A stretch of 64,000 bases of DNA from Gaertneriomyces semiglobifer (taxonomy: Eukaryota > Chytridiomycota > Chytridiomycetes > Spizellomycetales > Spizellomycetaceae): assembly GCA_025558075.1 (NCBI GenBank), contig JAHLKF010000006.1, forward strand, positions 930,001 through 994,000, read 5' to 3'. The notes under the pieces were generated by a model that made no database searches, was not told where the DNA came from, and was given only the letters and a program-made list of their open reading frames with translations. This document shows, in pieces, positions 26,736-39,894 of this stretch. Made by a program: the position numbers and the translations under genes. Every line of letters begins with the position of its first letter. The first letter of the stretch is position 1.

Positions 26736-27779
26736 ATGAAGTGGGAGACAAGCACAACAGAGCGTTTGATACCCACTATGTATCCGTATGAGAAGGAGTC
26801 TTATTCTTCACCGGTATCGTCTCGTTACCAGCCGTATCATAGGGATAGAGAGGGTAGGGATGCATCAGACCGAGAGAGGCGTGACCGACAGAGTGCTGAC
26901 GGCCGGCATGCGGTAAGAGATTACCATGGGCGATCAGAACGGGACAGAGACAGAATTGGAAGGGCACATGGTTATTACGACAGACCACTTCGAGATAAAG
27001 GGGACTCGCGGTCACCCCGCGAAACGGGCGAGATTCGTGAAAACCGCGAAAGAGAACGAGACTTAAAAGAGACCAGAGACCATAGGAATTGGGATACAAA
27101 GGAACTTAGAGACTCAAGATATCCAATACCAACACCGCCAGCGTCGTATCAGCGAGAGAGACGTCGTTCAAGCGGTTGGTCTGGCCCAGACCAGGACTCG
27201 TGGTCAGGTGGTGCAGCGGCTCCTTCCGTATTCTATGACTCTCCCAGAAAACCTCCCGCAGATTATCGCGCACATAATAAAGACGACAGCTTCGCCTCCT
27301 CGGAGTATCGGTCAAGTCCGTATGCTCGACGTCCGCGAGCTCCTTACCCGCCTCGCGCTTACCCGCAACATGAGCATGTACCGCGGGAATACCCTACGCG
27401 GGATTGCTTGCCCACGCGGGTGCCGCCGCCTCGGTCACCGTCTTACAGATCACCGCACCCTTCGGTAACCACCCAGTCGCCCGCCCTTGCGCCGGCAGGT
27501 CGTCCACGAACTCGGACGCGCACCTTTTCATTTTCCCAACTCCCGGACACGCTGAAGTTTGTTTATACAGAGAATTCAAATCCGGAGATAATTCGTTGGT
27601 CAGAAGAAAGAAAACGATTGAGGGCGGAAGAGGATAGACTGCAAACCGAAGATCGAAAAATCAAGTTCGAACTGTTCCTGGCCAGTTGGGAGGTCGAGAA
27701 GCACGAGAGTCTTTACGCGCAAATTGAACATCAAATGGAAGAGTTGGATAAAGGCTTAGGTCCGCAGAGGAAAGTCTGA
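26736..27779 (+). CDS. Arg/Asp/Ser-rich low-complexity protein
   Basis: A single-exon frame of 347 residues. The first 130 residues are dense in RD, RE and RER repeats, followed by a Pro/Tyr/Arg-rich stretch (ARRPRAPYPPRAYPQ) and then a compact C-terminal part of about 75 residues. That end begins FSFSQLPDTLKFVY and finishes in a charged helix with heptad spacing (WSEERKRLRAEEDRLQ, IEHQMEELDK). The composition resembles nuclear RNA-associated proteins with mixed-charge domains, but I do not recognise a family. The first in-frame ATG is 26736; an alternative at 26778 (MYPYEKES) is also possible. Its neighbours TGS1 and MPP6 are RNA-processing factors, which is only suggestive. Confidence 0.6.
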   Translation: MKWETSTTERLIPTMYPYEKESYSSPVSSRYQPYHRDREGRDASDRERRDRQSADGRHAVRDYHGRSERDRDRIGRAHGYYDRPLRDKGDSRSPRETGEIRENRERERDLKETRDHRNWDTKELRDSRYPIPTPPASYQRERRRSSGWSGPDQDSWSGGAAAPSVFYDSPRKPPADYRAHNKDDSFASSEYRSSPYARRPRAPYPPRAYPQHEHVPREYPTRDCLPTRVPPPRSPSYRSPHPSVTTQSPALAPAGRPRTRTRTFSFSQLPDTLKFVYTENSNPEIIRWSEERKRLRAEEDRLQTEDRKIKFELFLASWEVEKHESLYAQIEHQMEELDKGLGPQRKV

Positions 27780-27816
27780 AGCCAACGGTTTATGTGTATA
27801 TGTAGATATTCTAAAT

Positions 27817-28659
27817 TCAATCGTACATGCCTGGGTCGTACTGTTCTGGTACTTCTTCATCAACTACATCAGACTGGTAGTTCACCAAATTCCCAAAATA
27901 AACACCTAATGCTTTGCAACGGTCGTTCAGGTACTGGCTTTCTATCTCGCAAACCCCGCCTGGTCCAGCCAGTTTCGTCAGTTGATCAATGTCGGAATTG
28001 CGCGGCATGAACAGCATAATATTGTCGGACAAACCTTTGGCGGCTTTGAAAAGCGCCGACATGCTCAACGGAAGGTTCTCATGTATATCGAACGTTGTAG
28101 CAGAGGTGTAATTAGGCCCTCCCCATGGTGGTGAAAGGAATACCGCTTCCGGGTTGTACTTGCGTAGAGAAGGCGCAAGCTGAAGAAAGTCTCCGCATAT
28201 GAATTCAATAGAGTTCGCCACATTGTATAACTCTGCATTCCTTCTTGCACATCTCAACTTTACAGGATCAATGTCGACCGCTATCACTTTGCCACATGTT
28301 TTGGCAAACTGGATTGAGTTTCCACCTGCACCACAAAACGCATCGATGACGACGGAGCAAGCTAAGCGGCGGGCATGATACGCTGCTAATTTCTCTGGTG
28401 TGACGGAGAACCACGACTCCTCATCAAGAAGAACACCGGAGTCAAATTGTGAGAATAGGGTATAGCGAGCAATCCAGTACTTCTTGAGCTTGTTGGGTAT
28501 AATATCTTCAGTCCACAAAAAGAGTTCATCATCTAATTCTACGGCTTTCCTCTTCTTGTGTGAAATGCCGCCTGGTCGTTCACCTGCCGTCGCCTGAATA
28601 GCTTCTTCCTCGCTTTCAAGCGCCCTCTTGCGGGGCGATTTTTCCGAACTACCCGTCAT
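27817..28659 (-). CDS. TGS1: Trimethylguanosine synthase TGS1
   Basis: Converts the m7G cap of snRNA and snoRNA to the 2,2,7-trimethyl form in the nucleus or nucleolus. One exon, 280 residues, compact as in yeast. The SAM-binding Rossmann fold shows VIDAFCGAGGNSIQFA (motif I), IAVDIDPVKL, then FICGDF, and the family signature LSPPWGGPNY, whose Trp stacks on the guanine. An upstream helix holds KKYWIARYTLFSQFD. The N-terminus is basic and Ser/Glu-rich. ATG at 28659 was chosen; an upstream GTG is ignored. It is head to head with MPP6, with 179 bp between the two starts. Confidence 0.95.
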   Translation of the reverse strand: MTGSSEKSPRKRALESEEEAIQATAGERPGGISHKKRKAVELDDELFLWTEDIIPNKLKKYWIARYTLFSQFDSGVLLDEESWFSVTPEKLAAYHARRLACSVVIDAFCGAGGNSIQFAKTCGKVIAVDIDPVKLRCARRNAELYNVANSIEFICGDFLQLAPSLRKYNPEAVFLSPPWGGPNYTSATTFDIHENLPLSMSALFKAAKGLSDNIMLFMPRNSDIDQLTKLAGPGGVCEIESQYLNDRCKALGVYFGNLVNYQSDVVDEEVPEQYDPGMYD

Positions 28660-28838
28660 CTGTACTCGCACAGTAAAGTAGGTTACCAGCGCTCACGGAT
28701 GTGATGAACTATTTTTTCCCACTTAAATATATTTTGTTCAAAATCCACTTGGGCAACGCGCGGGAGAAAATCGCTGGTTCAGCACTTTTTCTGAGCATGA
28801 GCTGCTGATTTGCTTTAAGATCGTTAACATAATTAACC

Positions 28839-29535
28839 ATGGCCGATAAAAAAGTGAAGCAGCTTTCAAGCAGTGTGCTTTCGCTGAAGGTATGTATGAC
28901 TTGGGTTCAACTCTGTTTTGGCTTGCCGTGTTACTGAACGTTAGATGGTTATAGTTCATGCATCGCGCTGAGGAAGCCAAACAGCGACAGACTCTCGCCG
29001 AGCAACAGAAAAGGGCGCAAGAAGAAGCCGAATGGGTGGTTGCTGACTTTGATCGAGATGATTTCGGCTTGGACGCCGGTGTGGAGTATGAGTACGAATC
29101 GTCTTTCCTACCGTTTCTTGACTCCACCTACGGAAGAAAAAGTTTTGGCAAGTTCAACAAAGAGATCGAGGTAAGTCTTAGCTCTAAGCCATCATTGAAC
29201 TTGTTTCGTTCTCTTACGGCCGGTGTTAGTCGATCTCCAAAGAAGCCAATACTGCCGCAAGACTTGCCCAAGCTGAAGAGAACGAAAAGCGCGATTCGGT
29301 CTCTGATAAAGAGATGGCATCCAGGTTGCAAGAAATCAGAGAAGAACGGTCAAACATAGATAGCACGAAAAAGAGAAAACGAGACCGAGCTTCTTCGGAG
29401 GAGGAGAAGACAGATAAGACAGACTGGAACAAATTAAGAGGGAGACAAGCTACACGGTTCAACGCAGGCAAAGGATGGGATGACGAGAAGCCACAATCTC
29501 ATGTCCAAAAGAGCTTCATGAAGCCTCCGGAATGA
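28839..29535 (+). CDS. MPP6: M-phase phosphoprotein 6 homologue, nuclear exosome cofactor
   Basis: Binds the nuclear RNA exosome and helps recruit it to structured pre-rRNA and other substrates. Three exons: 28839-28889, 28955-29170, 29230-29535, giving 190 residues. The start (KKVKQLSSSVLSLKFMHR) matches the short family N-terminus SKN-L-KFMQR. A middle LDSTYGRKSFGKFNKEIE corresponds to the conserved YGR.SF..FNPE box. The later SVSDKEMASRL matches the DVSDEEMA motif. The tail is basic, ending VQKSFMKPPE like the animal protein. Both introns are phase 0. It shares a 179 bp promoter region with TGS1. Confidence 0.9.
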
Positions 29536-29792
29536 AAGTGCACGATCGTGTCGTCTGATGCTCGCCAACAATTTTGAAGTGAACGACGTCGAAAGAGATT
29601 GCCGGCTCGTGGCATGGCGCTTGCCAGGCAAGTATACTACCTGGAGCTGAGAACATGAATTTAATGTACATAGCGTAGGCCTTTGTGAGAGAATACGGTA
29701 AATTATTGTAAGGATATTACGACGAGTCGCAGTCAAAGGAAACGAACGATGCCTACGTGCACTCTATATAGCTATCTGACGTCTTCTATACC

Positions 29793-30466
29793 CTACTCGC
29801 GCGGCCTGTCGAGGTCATCAGGTCCAAAACTATCGGGCAACAGTTCCTCCAGGCGATACTTGCGGAAGCTACCGTCGAGCTTGAAGTTGTAAACCTACGA
29901 GTTGTCGATTTGTCAGCACTGACTGGGACTCAACAAACAAAGAGCTTATATATATACCCAAAGCTTTTTGCCGAACTCCACCATGAACTGCCTGCAAATA
30001 CCGCACGGAGAAATGTACCCATCCGTGTCCGTAGCAACGCCGACGGCGATGAATTGCTTCTCACCTTCACTCTGCGACGATCGTTAAACAGATGCATTCA
30101 TTGTTCTCTGTGTCGCATACTTACCACCGCCTTTTGAACCGCAGTTTGCTCGGCGCATCGTGTGGCACCGTAACTTGCACTCTCAATGTTGCCCCCAAGC
30201 CACACGTTTCCCGTTGAGGAAATTAATGCGGCACCGACCCGGAACTTTGAATACGGCGCATACGAGCGGTCTTTGGCAGCAGTGGCCCAAGCGAAGAGTT
30301 GTTTTTCAGTATCAGAGTCAAGATGACCTATTTCAAAGCGAAACGATCCGTAAGTCTATCTTCGTATTTCGAAGTACATTACAAGCAGAGCACTACCTGC
30401 TGACTTGATTTTTTCCAACACGCCTTCGTCGATGCGGCTGTTGGCAGACATGTTGTGAGAAGTCAT
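29793..30466 (-). CDS. CDD1: Cytidine deaminase
   Basis: Zinc hydrolase converting cytidine and deoxycytidine to uridine and deoxyuridine in pyrimidine salvage. Four exons: 30466-30397, 30327-30125, 30071-29958, 29894-29793, giving 162 residues, of which about 135 form the enzyme. Diagnostic parts are SYAPYSKFRVGAAL, then NIESASYGATRCAEQTAV with the zinc Cys and catalytic Glu, and ISPCGICRQFMVEF with the other two zinc Cys. The C-terminus LEELLPDSFGPDDL is typical of the homotetrameric class. The start is ATG 30466; a second ATG at 30451 is five codons in. Confidence 0.94.
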
Positions 30467-30699
30467 TTTAACGTCGGATGGGAAGAAGGGGCTTCCGACA
30501 CGGGTTTACATGTTGAAGATGCGGTTGGAAAATGCTGTTATCATGGGCGACGCGTCCCGCCAAAAAAGCCCTACCAAGTTTTGGCATCACGCCCTACAAC
30601 TGGATATTGGCTATATGCTACCGTTGTCCCGACATTCGATTCGAATGCTACGCTCTCTACCTCATGGCTAGTGAATCCCAACCATAACTGTTAAATGCA

Positions 30700-32049
30700 T
30701 CAAACTGCATTGTCAAGCATTTCATTCTCTGATGCCGAAAGGTCATCTGGTTCTTCCGGTTCGCTGTCTATGATATCATCATCATTGTCGTCTTTCTTCG
30801 TGAGAAAAGCACTCAGCGCCTTATCTCAGAAATAGGCCATGTCAAACTCGAAAGGGAAAAGAATGGAAGTACTTCAAGTTACACTCACGCTATTCATGTG
30901 CCATGCGTGCACTCGCTGTGTCTTGAAAACTCGCTTGAGCTTGTCATCACAGAAAAAATAGCGGCGGTCCTTAGGATCCTGAAGGTTGTTCGCCTTTATA
31001 TATATCCACAGCTGACGGACAACCTGAGGTCGGGACATTTCCGTGGCACCCAGGACATCTGCTAAGGCTGGGCTCAAGAACAGGGGTCGCATGAAAGGGT
31101 TGTTTTTCCGCTCCTTGGTATCGCGCTTCTCCTTTACTTTCTGAGATTTAGGTGGCCGTACTTGCGTTTGGTCATCTGCTGGCCTACTGCTGTCCGCACT
31201 GGACGAGTTTCCACCAACGATATCATCCTTGCTGATAAGATGTTTGGATAATATCTTGTTCATAGTGAACATGTGCACCCTAGCACCGGGTCCTAATACA
31301 GGCTGCAAACCCTCATCGAGAACAATGTAACGCCTATCGGATGGATCCTGTAGACCCTTCGATTTGACATATTCCCATATGCGTTTGACTACTTCTGGTC
31401 GTGACATTTCGCTGGCGCCCATGAGCTCTGCCAATGCAGCGCTCAGCACCAGAGGCTGCGTAAAGCCGGAGGCACGGCCAGACGAAGTGGATGACGACCT
31501 GGTCGCACGTTTTTTAGGCTTCGAGGTCGAGGCCGACCTCGCGTTCCTGGTACGCCGAACCCCGTTCTCTTCTTCTTGTAAACGACGGGCCAGTTCAGCG
31601 TCACCTTCGGTGGATGGGTCTGTGACGCCTACCTCCTCGTCAGAGGAATATATGAACTCGCTAGATTTGACTTTCTTACTCCTGGTCCCACGGTTGGTTG
31701 CAGTACTTTTCCGCTTTTTTGATGAAGCAACTTCCTTTGGTGTCTCTGTGCTGGTATGTGGTGATGTCGCAGCCGTGGTAGGCTGCTGTGCGACTGCAGT
31801 GTCATCGTGGTTGTGATCGTCATCATCGTCTTCTGATGGTAGATCATTCAGCAATTCTACTATAAGGGTATCCATCTCCACTCTCCATTGTGAAAGATCC
31901 ACATTGAACTCTTTCTCAAGTTGTTTTCTAACACTTCGTGCAGTCGTCTTATCGAGGTCTGCTGATTCCAAAATCTGCTGTATCCGAGGGACGTATTGCT
32001 GAAGCGCTTCAGCGCTCTCAACCTTTGGCGACACCACAACGTCGGCCAT
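30700..32049 (-). CDS. DEK_C plus two SWIB/MDM2 domains, chromatin-associated
   Basis: Two exons: 32049-30889 and 30819-30700, giving 426 residues. The N-terminal 60 residues fit a DEK_C-like helical domain (TARSVRKQLEKEFNVDLSQW). A long acidic and basic Lys-Arg linker follows. Two SWIB domains come next, each beginning with a PL.LSxALAxxxGAxEMSRP pattern (about residues 205-285 and 315-390) and containing DPxDRRY. Two SWIB copies occur in the plant and fungal relatives of yeast UAF30/TRI1. UAF30 acts in RNA polymerase I upstream activation and SWIB proteins join remodelling complexes; which applies here cannot be told. The last exon adds an acidic tail. Without splicing the frame would end four codons after the second SWIB. 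Confidence 0.85.
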
Positions 32050-34239
<2,190 letters not shown>

Positions 34240-34496
34240 ACGCGGCGGAATGTCGTCTTCCCATATTTGACTCTACCCAATACAAAGGTTGAACGGATTG
34301 CAGCAGAATAAAGTGCGGTGTTTTTTTTTGGACACCATCTTTGCGTCTTCAATGTTTATGTAGTTTAAAGTACCAAAATCCAAATCTACTTCCGAAACAT
34401 TGCCTGGTGTTTATTGTTGCGCTCTTACTCGTCACTGCTCCAGTTAAATGTGGAAGGACACCCTGTCGCGCGTATGTCCGAGCTGCGCTGATCCCC

Positions 34497-37174
34497 ATGT
34501 CCGAGTTCAAAGATAATTTCACTACAGAAATGCTTCCTGGGGGACAAGGACAACCTGACCAGTCCGAGAGTCCACGGAGCTCCCTGACTTCGTGGTTGCG
34601 AACTGCTGAACATCATGGGCAGGGGGACCACAGTAGAAAGCGTAGCTTTGGATACGATTTGAACGAGGACTCGAAACTTACCACTATGTCGCCAAAGGAA
34701 CAACGAGGCTTACCCGTCGGTGTGAAAAGGAAACTCAATGACGCCCGAGAGATCTATGTAGAGCTTCCGAACAAAGGACGACGTACGTCTCAATGCGCAA
34801 CAAGTGCGACAGTGCCGAGCCTGCAAGTGGACAGCGAGAATATCGCGGATGCCCGGACGGTCCCTGGCAGCAAAGACCCCTGCGGAAGCAGGGGTCGAAA
34901 GGATGCTAAACTTGTAAGCATTTAGTTGCGCCTTACATCACTCATGCTCTGACCGCACTCTCCGCCAGTCTACCAGCCGAAATGGCCTTCGGCAGGCGTG
35001 CTTGAGTTTTCCCAGCAGTACATCCGATGGGCAAGGAATTTCAACGCGAGACTCTCCACAGACTCAACTAACGTTCCAAGCAACCGGGTCGCCAATCAAT
35101 ATGCTTCGCAGGCCAGCCAACGACCTCTGCGCCCAAGTTGAGCCGTTCACGAAGCAATTGCCAAATTTGAAGGAGCTACCCCTGGGTGCCGATCTTAAGG
35201 AAAGCGCAATGCGCAGGCTCACGATCAACGAAGCACTAGATCTGCTGAGCGTAGTGGACTTCATACGTACCTTTGCTGAGCCCGCATTCATGATCAGTCA
35301 AAAGGAAAGCGTCAAATATTCCTTTGGTAAGTCCATTTCACTCTAATCCATGATATGCCTAGCTCATTTTCAGTTAAGGCATGATCGAAACTGCGCTGTA
35401 CGCATTACCCACACAGTTTGGCTGCATCCAAGAAACATATGCCTTGCTAGTGAGATGCCTCTGCGATGAATCAGTCGAAGCTGAGAACGCGACTGCCATG
35501 GTCGTTAGCATGTTGCCAGAAAACTCCGAGCTTAAGCGATGGTTTCAAGATCACGAAATACCAGCCATCCCGCCGTCTGTTCACGTTTCTACCCTCAAAA
35601 CCTTAGTAGACACTATCGTCGCCGGCCCAAAATTCAGGAACTTTATAAAAGCAACAAAGGATACTTTGTCAGAAATGCGTGCACAGAAATGGTCATCTGA
35701 CGTGCTCAAAAAAGAGCTTCGCCATCAGATAGTTAATCTCAACAGCGATATTGCAAGCGCTGACGAAGGGATACGCGACCTGGATAAACAATTGGAATGT
35801 CTGTTGTCAGCGGAGACCCGCTCGCACGAGGAGCAGCAAAACGACGGTTACGAGGACACTGCCGCACGTCGAGCGATTCGCAGGCTATTGAGCAGACACA
35901 AGGTTGACGAAACGAAAAGGGCTGTAGGAACATGCAGGATGGAGGTGGCGCAATCAACGAAAAAACGAAATGCGCTGATAAGTCAGCTTGCGAAATGTGA
36001 GAAACAATTAGCGGAGGCCGAAGCAGAAGACTTGACGAGAAGAGCGAGGCACGATAAACTTAAGGCTATGTTGAGTGAAAGCCGGCTCTTAGGGCAAGAT
36101 CGTTTTGGGAGACTATATTGGTGGTGTCACATCCGGGGCCATGACCCAATGGCAGATGGCCACGCGATGGACGCTTCTAGATCACTGCCAGATGACTCCG
36201 CATGTGGCGTACTGGTGGAAGAGGTTCAGTACACTTTCGACGGCGCTGATAGTGGTACAGGTTATGATGACCGTGGTGAAGCCAAAGAGGAAGACGCTGC
36301 TCCAATGCACCCAAAGTGCTTCAGCAAGTGGTATCTCGTGGACGGGTATAACAGTTTGGTGAATGTCTATCGCACATTGAGCAGCTCCGGACTTCTAGAG
36401 CGCGACTTGAGGGCCGAAATACAACGAGTGCTGGCCTGCTACGGAATCAGTGTCGATCCTAAATCCAAAGGTCCGCTGAAGAGTGCCAGTGCTCAAGCAT
36501 CGCGCTGGATGTCGCAGGCCATGGGAGCTTTCGCTGAATGGGCTAGCGCTCGCAATGAAGAATTGGAGGCTCCCCCGTCAGAGCATGGCAATTACTGGGA
36601 TATACAACGCAAACTGATGGTTGAAGACGTGCGCTGCTTGGCCGTTGCTTTTGAATCGGAGGAGTTAAAAAGCTTTGCGGATGACCAAGAGTCCACTGAG
36701 GCGGGCGTGGTCCTGCCTCAGGCTGCATTTTGTGCCCGCCTCATCAAAGACGTAGTGGCGCATCCGCAACTCTTACACATTGACACCGTCCAGCGGCTGG
36801 ATGGCATCAAGATTCATGCCAGCCTTCATAGGTGGAGCTTGGACGCATTAAAGGAAATATCCAGGAAGAATGCGGTTGATCCAATTGCAATATCTGAACC
36901 ACAAGAGGTTATGCAGACCTGCGTGGGTGGCTCTCACTCCGGAATTCGTGATTTGAGTAGTGGGACGGAACCCGTCGTGACAGCAAAGAAGGATGCTGTG
37001 ACCGATGCAATAGCTCATTATGAGCGAAGGACACGCTCAGGTCGTCTAATCAGCCAGGGCGCAATTAGTAGGCAGCAGTCAGGGGCGACTTCCGCATTTT
37101 GGGGCCAAGCAGAACCACCGCTGAACGCACGACGTTCTCATCGGATAAGCGGCAGGAATTTGAAACCATCTTGA
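34497..37174 (+). CDS. DDT/WHIM-domain protein, probable ISWI-type remodeller subunit
   Basis: Three exons: 34497-34913, 34969-35326, 35379-37174, giving 856 residues. A disordered N-terminal 180 residues is followed by a DDT-like helical segment (LTINEALDLLSVVDFIRTFAEP). Helical WHIM-type sequence continues through about residue 500, including a coiled-coil stretch (LDKQLECLLSAETR). The segment SRLLGQDRFGRLYWWC matches the WSD/WHIM3 signature in which a glycine, Asp-Arg and aromatic pair follow a helix. These motifs occur together in ACF1/BAZ- and Itc1-like partners of ISWI ATPases, which set nucleosome spacing. No PHD finger or bromodomain is seen. The start exon is weakly constrained, and the 35379 acceptor was chosen by phase. 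Confidence 0.72.
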
Positions 37175-39894
37175 TACTTGTAATTATTATCCATTAGAAG
37201 CCCATTGCCCATGCCTACCGTTCAACTGTTGCATACGGAATCCTGGTCTACATGGATATTGATCAATTCATCTTCATCCGTAAGTGGATCTTAGTAGGCA
37301 TTTGTTTCTAACCGTTCTGGCTTTATGTGACGCCCTTATATCATAGCACCTGTATCTGCAAACAAACATTTGAAACATATGATGAGCAACTATTAAGATG
37401 TGATAAGAGGGGTACCTGCTAGTTTTCATTCCAGAGATCCAAACAATATTGTTTTACATTGGTGAAAATTTTGGATGAAGCTTTGTGATTATCATCGATC
37501 ACTCGAGTGAACAAGGAAGAACCAGGTAGCACATGGGTACTGATGGACCCAATCTCTTCCAAAAGTCTTGGTGCTTTACTTAGGACTACAATTTCAATAA
37601 GTCAGTACTAGCCTCATGTTTAACTGGCCCCTTCTCATTTGGCAATCAGACTACAGTCATGGGCCCTTGGTGAACCAAACAGCTCAAATTGGAGCACAAG
37701 CTCTGAAAGATCAAAACGATGCGGTAGGACTCATTGCTTTGCTTTGTTAGCGCCAAATGTTCCCCTTGTGCATTGCTCAAAAGATGGACCTAACAGACCT
37801 AATCAAGATGACCCCTTCTTGAATCTGTTGAACAATTCAATGGCCGTGCTTGGCCTGGGACAGAGTGCAAACAGCCACTGGTAACACTTTAACAATCATT
37901 ATGCCAGAGTCCTGTTGGTGCCTGAAATATTCCTCTGTCTACCACAAAATATGAAAGCATGTGGAATGGATATTGTGGGTTATGAAACCTGTTAGAGTAG
38001 GTTCCATGTTACTACTCAAATACCTGGATTGTGAAGCTAGTTGCTGATAAAGGAGCTACATTTTGGTGTCACAGCCTAGCCATGAGTAGCATGTGGGCTA
38101 ATTCACAAGCCCTCTGTGGCAACAGAAGCAGCACCAAGTTGTTATTACACACAGCATCAGGCAGGCGTTACTCAAGTGTGTCCCATCCTGAGGACCTCAT
38201 AAGCCCTGCACTGTCATATCGTTGGAATGCAGAGGCTTGTAAAGCTCAGCACAGCAGAAACACAAGTGCATTAGGAACTCGAGAATTGATCTCACCCCTG
38301 TGTGTAGGGCGCTGCATCTGATTATGAATGTAGTGCTGGACCACGACCATTGTTGCAATCACAATGAGAATACTACAGGCTTATACTATGCTGTAGGCAT
38401 TGTGTCAACAGGACTCTATTATTGTTTCAAGCAAAATGTGGACCTCACCATGCGGTACATCCTGGATAACACACTCCAACATCATTTTCCTGCACTATTT
38501 CAAACCTTATTGTGCCATAAACAACTGTGGATGGCACTTTGTGAAGTGAAAGACTAGTCCTTGGAATTGCTAGACAATTGATTTTCTTGTGAAAGTGAGA
38601 GTTTATTCAATGACATGGAACCACAATTCTACAGCTACACATGGGGAAAACCTGTGCCATATGGAGAATACATGGCACACCTGGTTTAGGTATGTCATAT
38701 GCCAATACTGTAAAGTATGAACCTCAGCGGATCGGTGCTTTCATTGCAGCTCCATACTTGGTCAGTAAGCTCAAGCATTTATGATACACAAGCAACTCCA
38801 ATGAACTTCGCCTCCTGCAAAGTTTGCTCCACTGAAGGTGCAGTGATGCAGACCACATGGTCTCTGTCATTTATCAAATGCAAAGTGCCACTACATTTTA
38901 CAGAGCCCACAGTTCAGTTTCCTGGTTGGAGACCATATCCTTTTTGATCATTCATATTTCAGGATCTTCATGAGGGAGGTTGTAACTCCTGTACTTTGGG
39001 AATTCCTTGCTTCAATCGGGAGTGGCCATAAAAAGTCCCCTCTGCTGAGTACAAAGAAATTTCACATCGTATTCTTGTCTGATAAGTACATTTAGGTGGC
39101 ATCCCCCCTTTCCATCAAAACTCATGCAATTGAACACGAGTATGCTTACAATATTTGAATTTGAAAAATGATATTTGGCGTTCTGGTGTTGTTGTGCATC
39201 TTGGCAAGCTGAATTCAACTGAGTTCCCTCTCTGGCAGTCCTCATGTGCCTGAAAATGCAAGCCAAACTGGATTAGCACAACACTACTTCCAGTCAAGCT
39301 GTACACCTTCCCCAAAAGGCAAGACTGAATGTGCCTAGGTTATAAAGCCAAGGATTGGAGCTTGTGAACATGCTTTCCCAGCCAACAGCATCAACCATTG
39401 TTGCAGCAAGAACCTTTGAGAAGTGTTATTAGGTTCGAGGGCACTGAAAGGGCACTCATGACTGTCAAATGACCTAGCAGACAAAGACTCATCCTCAGGC
39501 CAATGGCACAGCATTCCCCTTATGAAATGACCACAAATGGCACTAAAACAGCTGTTTTTGGTCGCACTGGTGACTGTGAATAATTTGGGAAGTTCAGTGT
39601 GATTACACTTAATAAGCACCCATATCCTCATAAGAGGATGATTGGTTGTTGATTTACATATTGTGTGGCCGCAAAGTATTGCAGTAGCTCTTTTCACATG
39701 GAAAGTAAATAACAGTTTTAAAATGTTTTGCTCTTAAGGTGCCCCCAACTTTCAGGCTCCGTAGCAAGTTCAAATAAATGAAAGACAGAAATTGCCTCTG
39801 ATATCTAGCCATAGCTACAGCATAGTGAGCTACCCTTCTGTCTATTTCTTCATTTTGCAATTTAAACTGCAACTCCAAGGTGCAAGCACCAACT
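37175..39894. repeat. CpG-depleted, gene-free block (probable decayed insertion)
   Basis: A 2.7 kb stretch without a supported gene. From about 37,340 to 39,980 I count by eye only about two dozen CG dinucleotides, roughly one per 100 bp, while neighbouring genes often carry four to six per 60 bp. TG and CA are correspondingly common. Frames on both strands are short and broken. The pattern fits an old inserted element that lost CpG by methylation and deamination. No terminal inverted repeats or target-site duplication were found by eye. The right edge seems to fall inside the last codons of the chromodomain gene. Confidence 0.6.

Noticed and set aside
39335..39697. 120-codon minus-strand frame in the CpG-poor block
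   Set aside because: No recognisable domain and no neighbours in phase. Loss of CpG tends to create open frames by chance.
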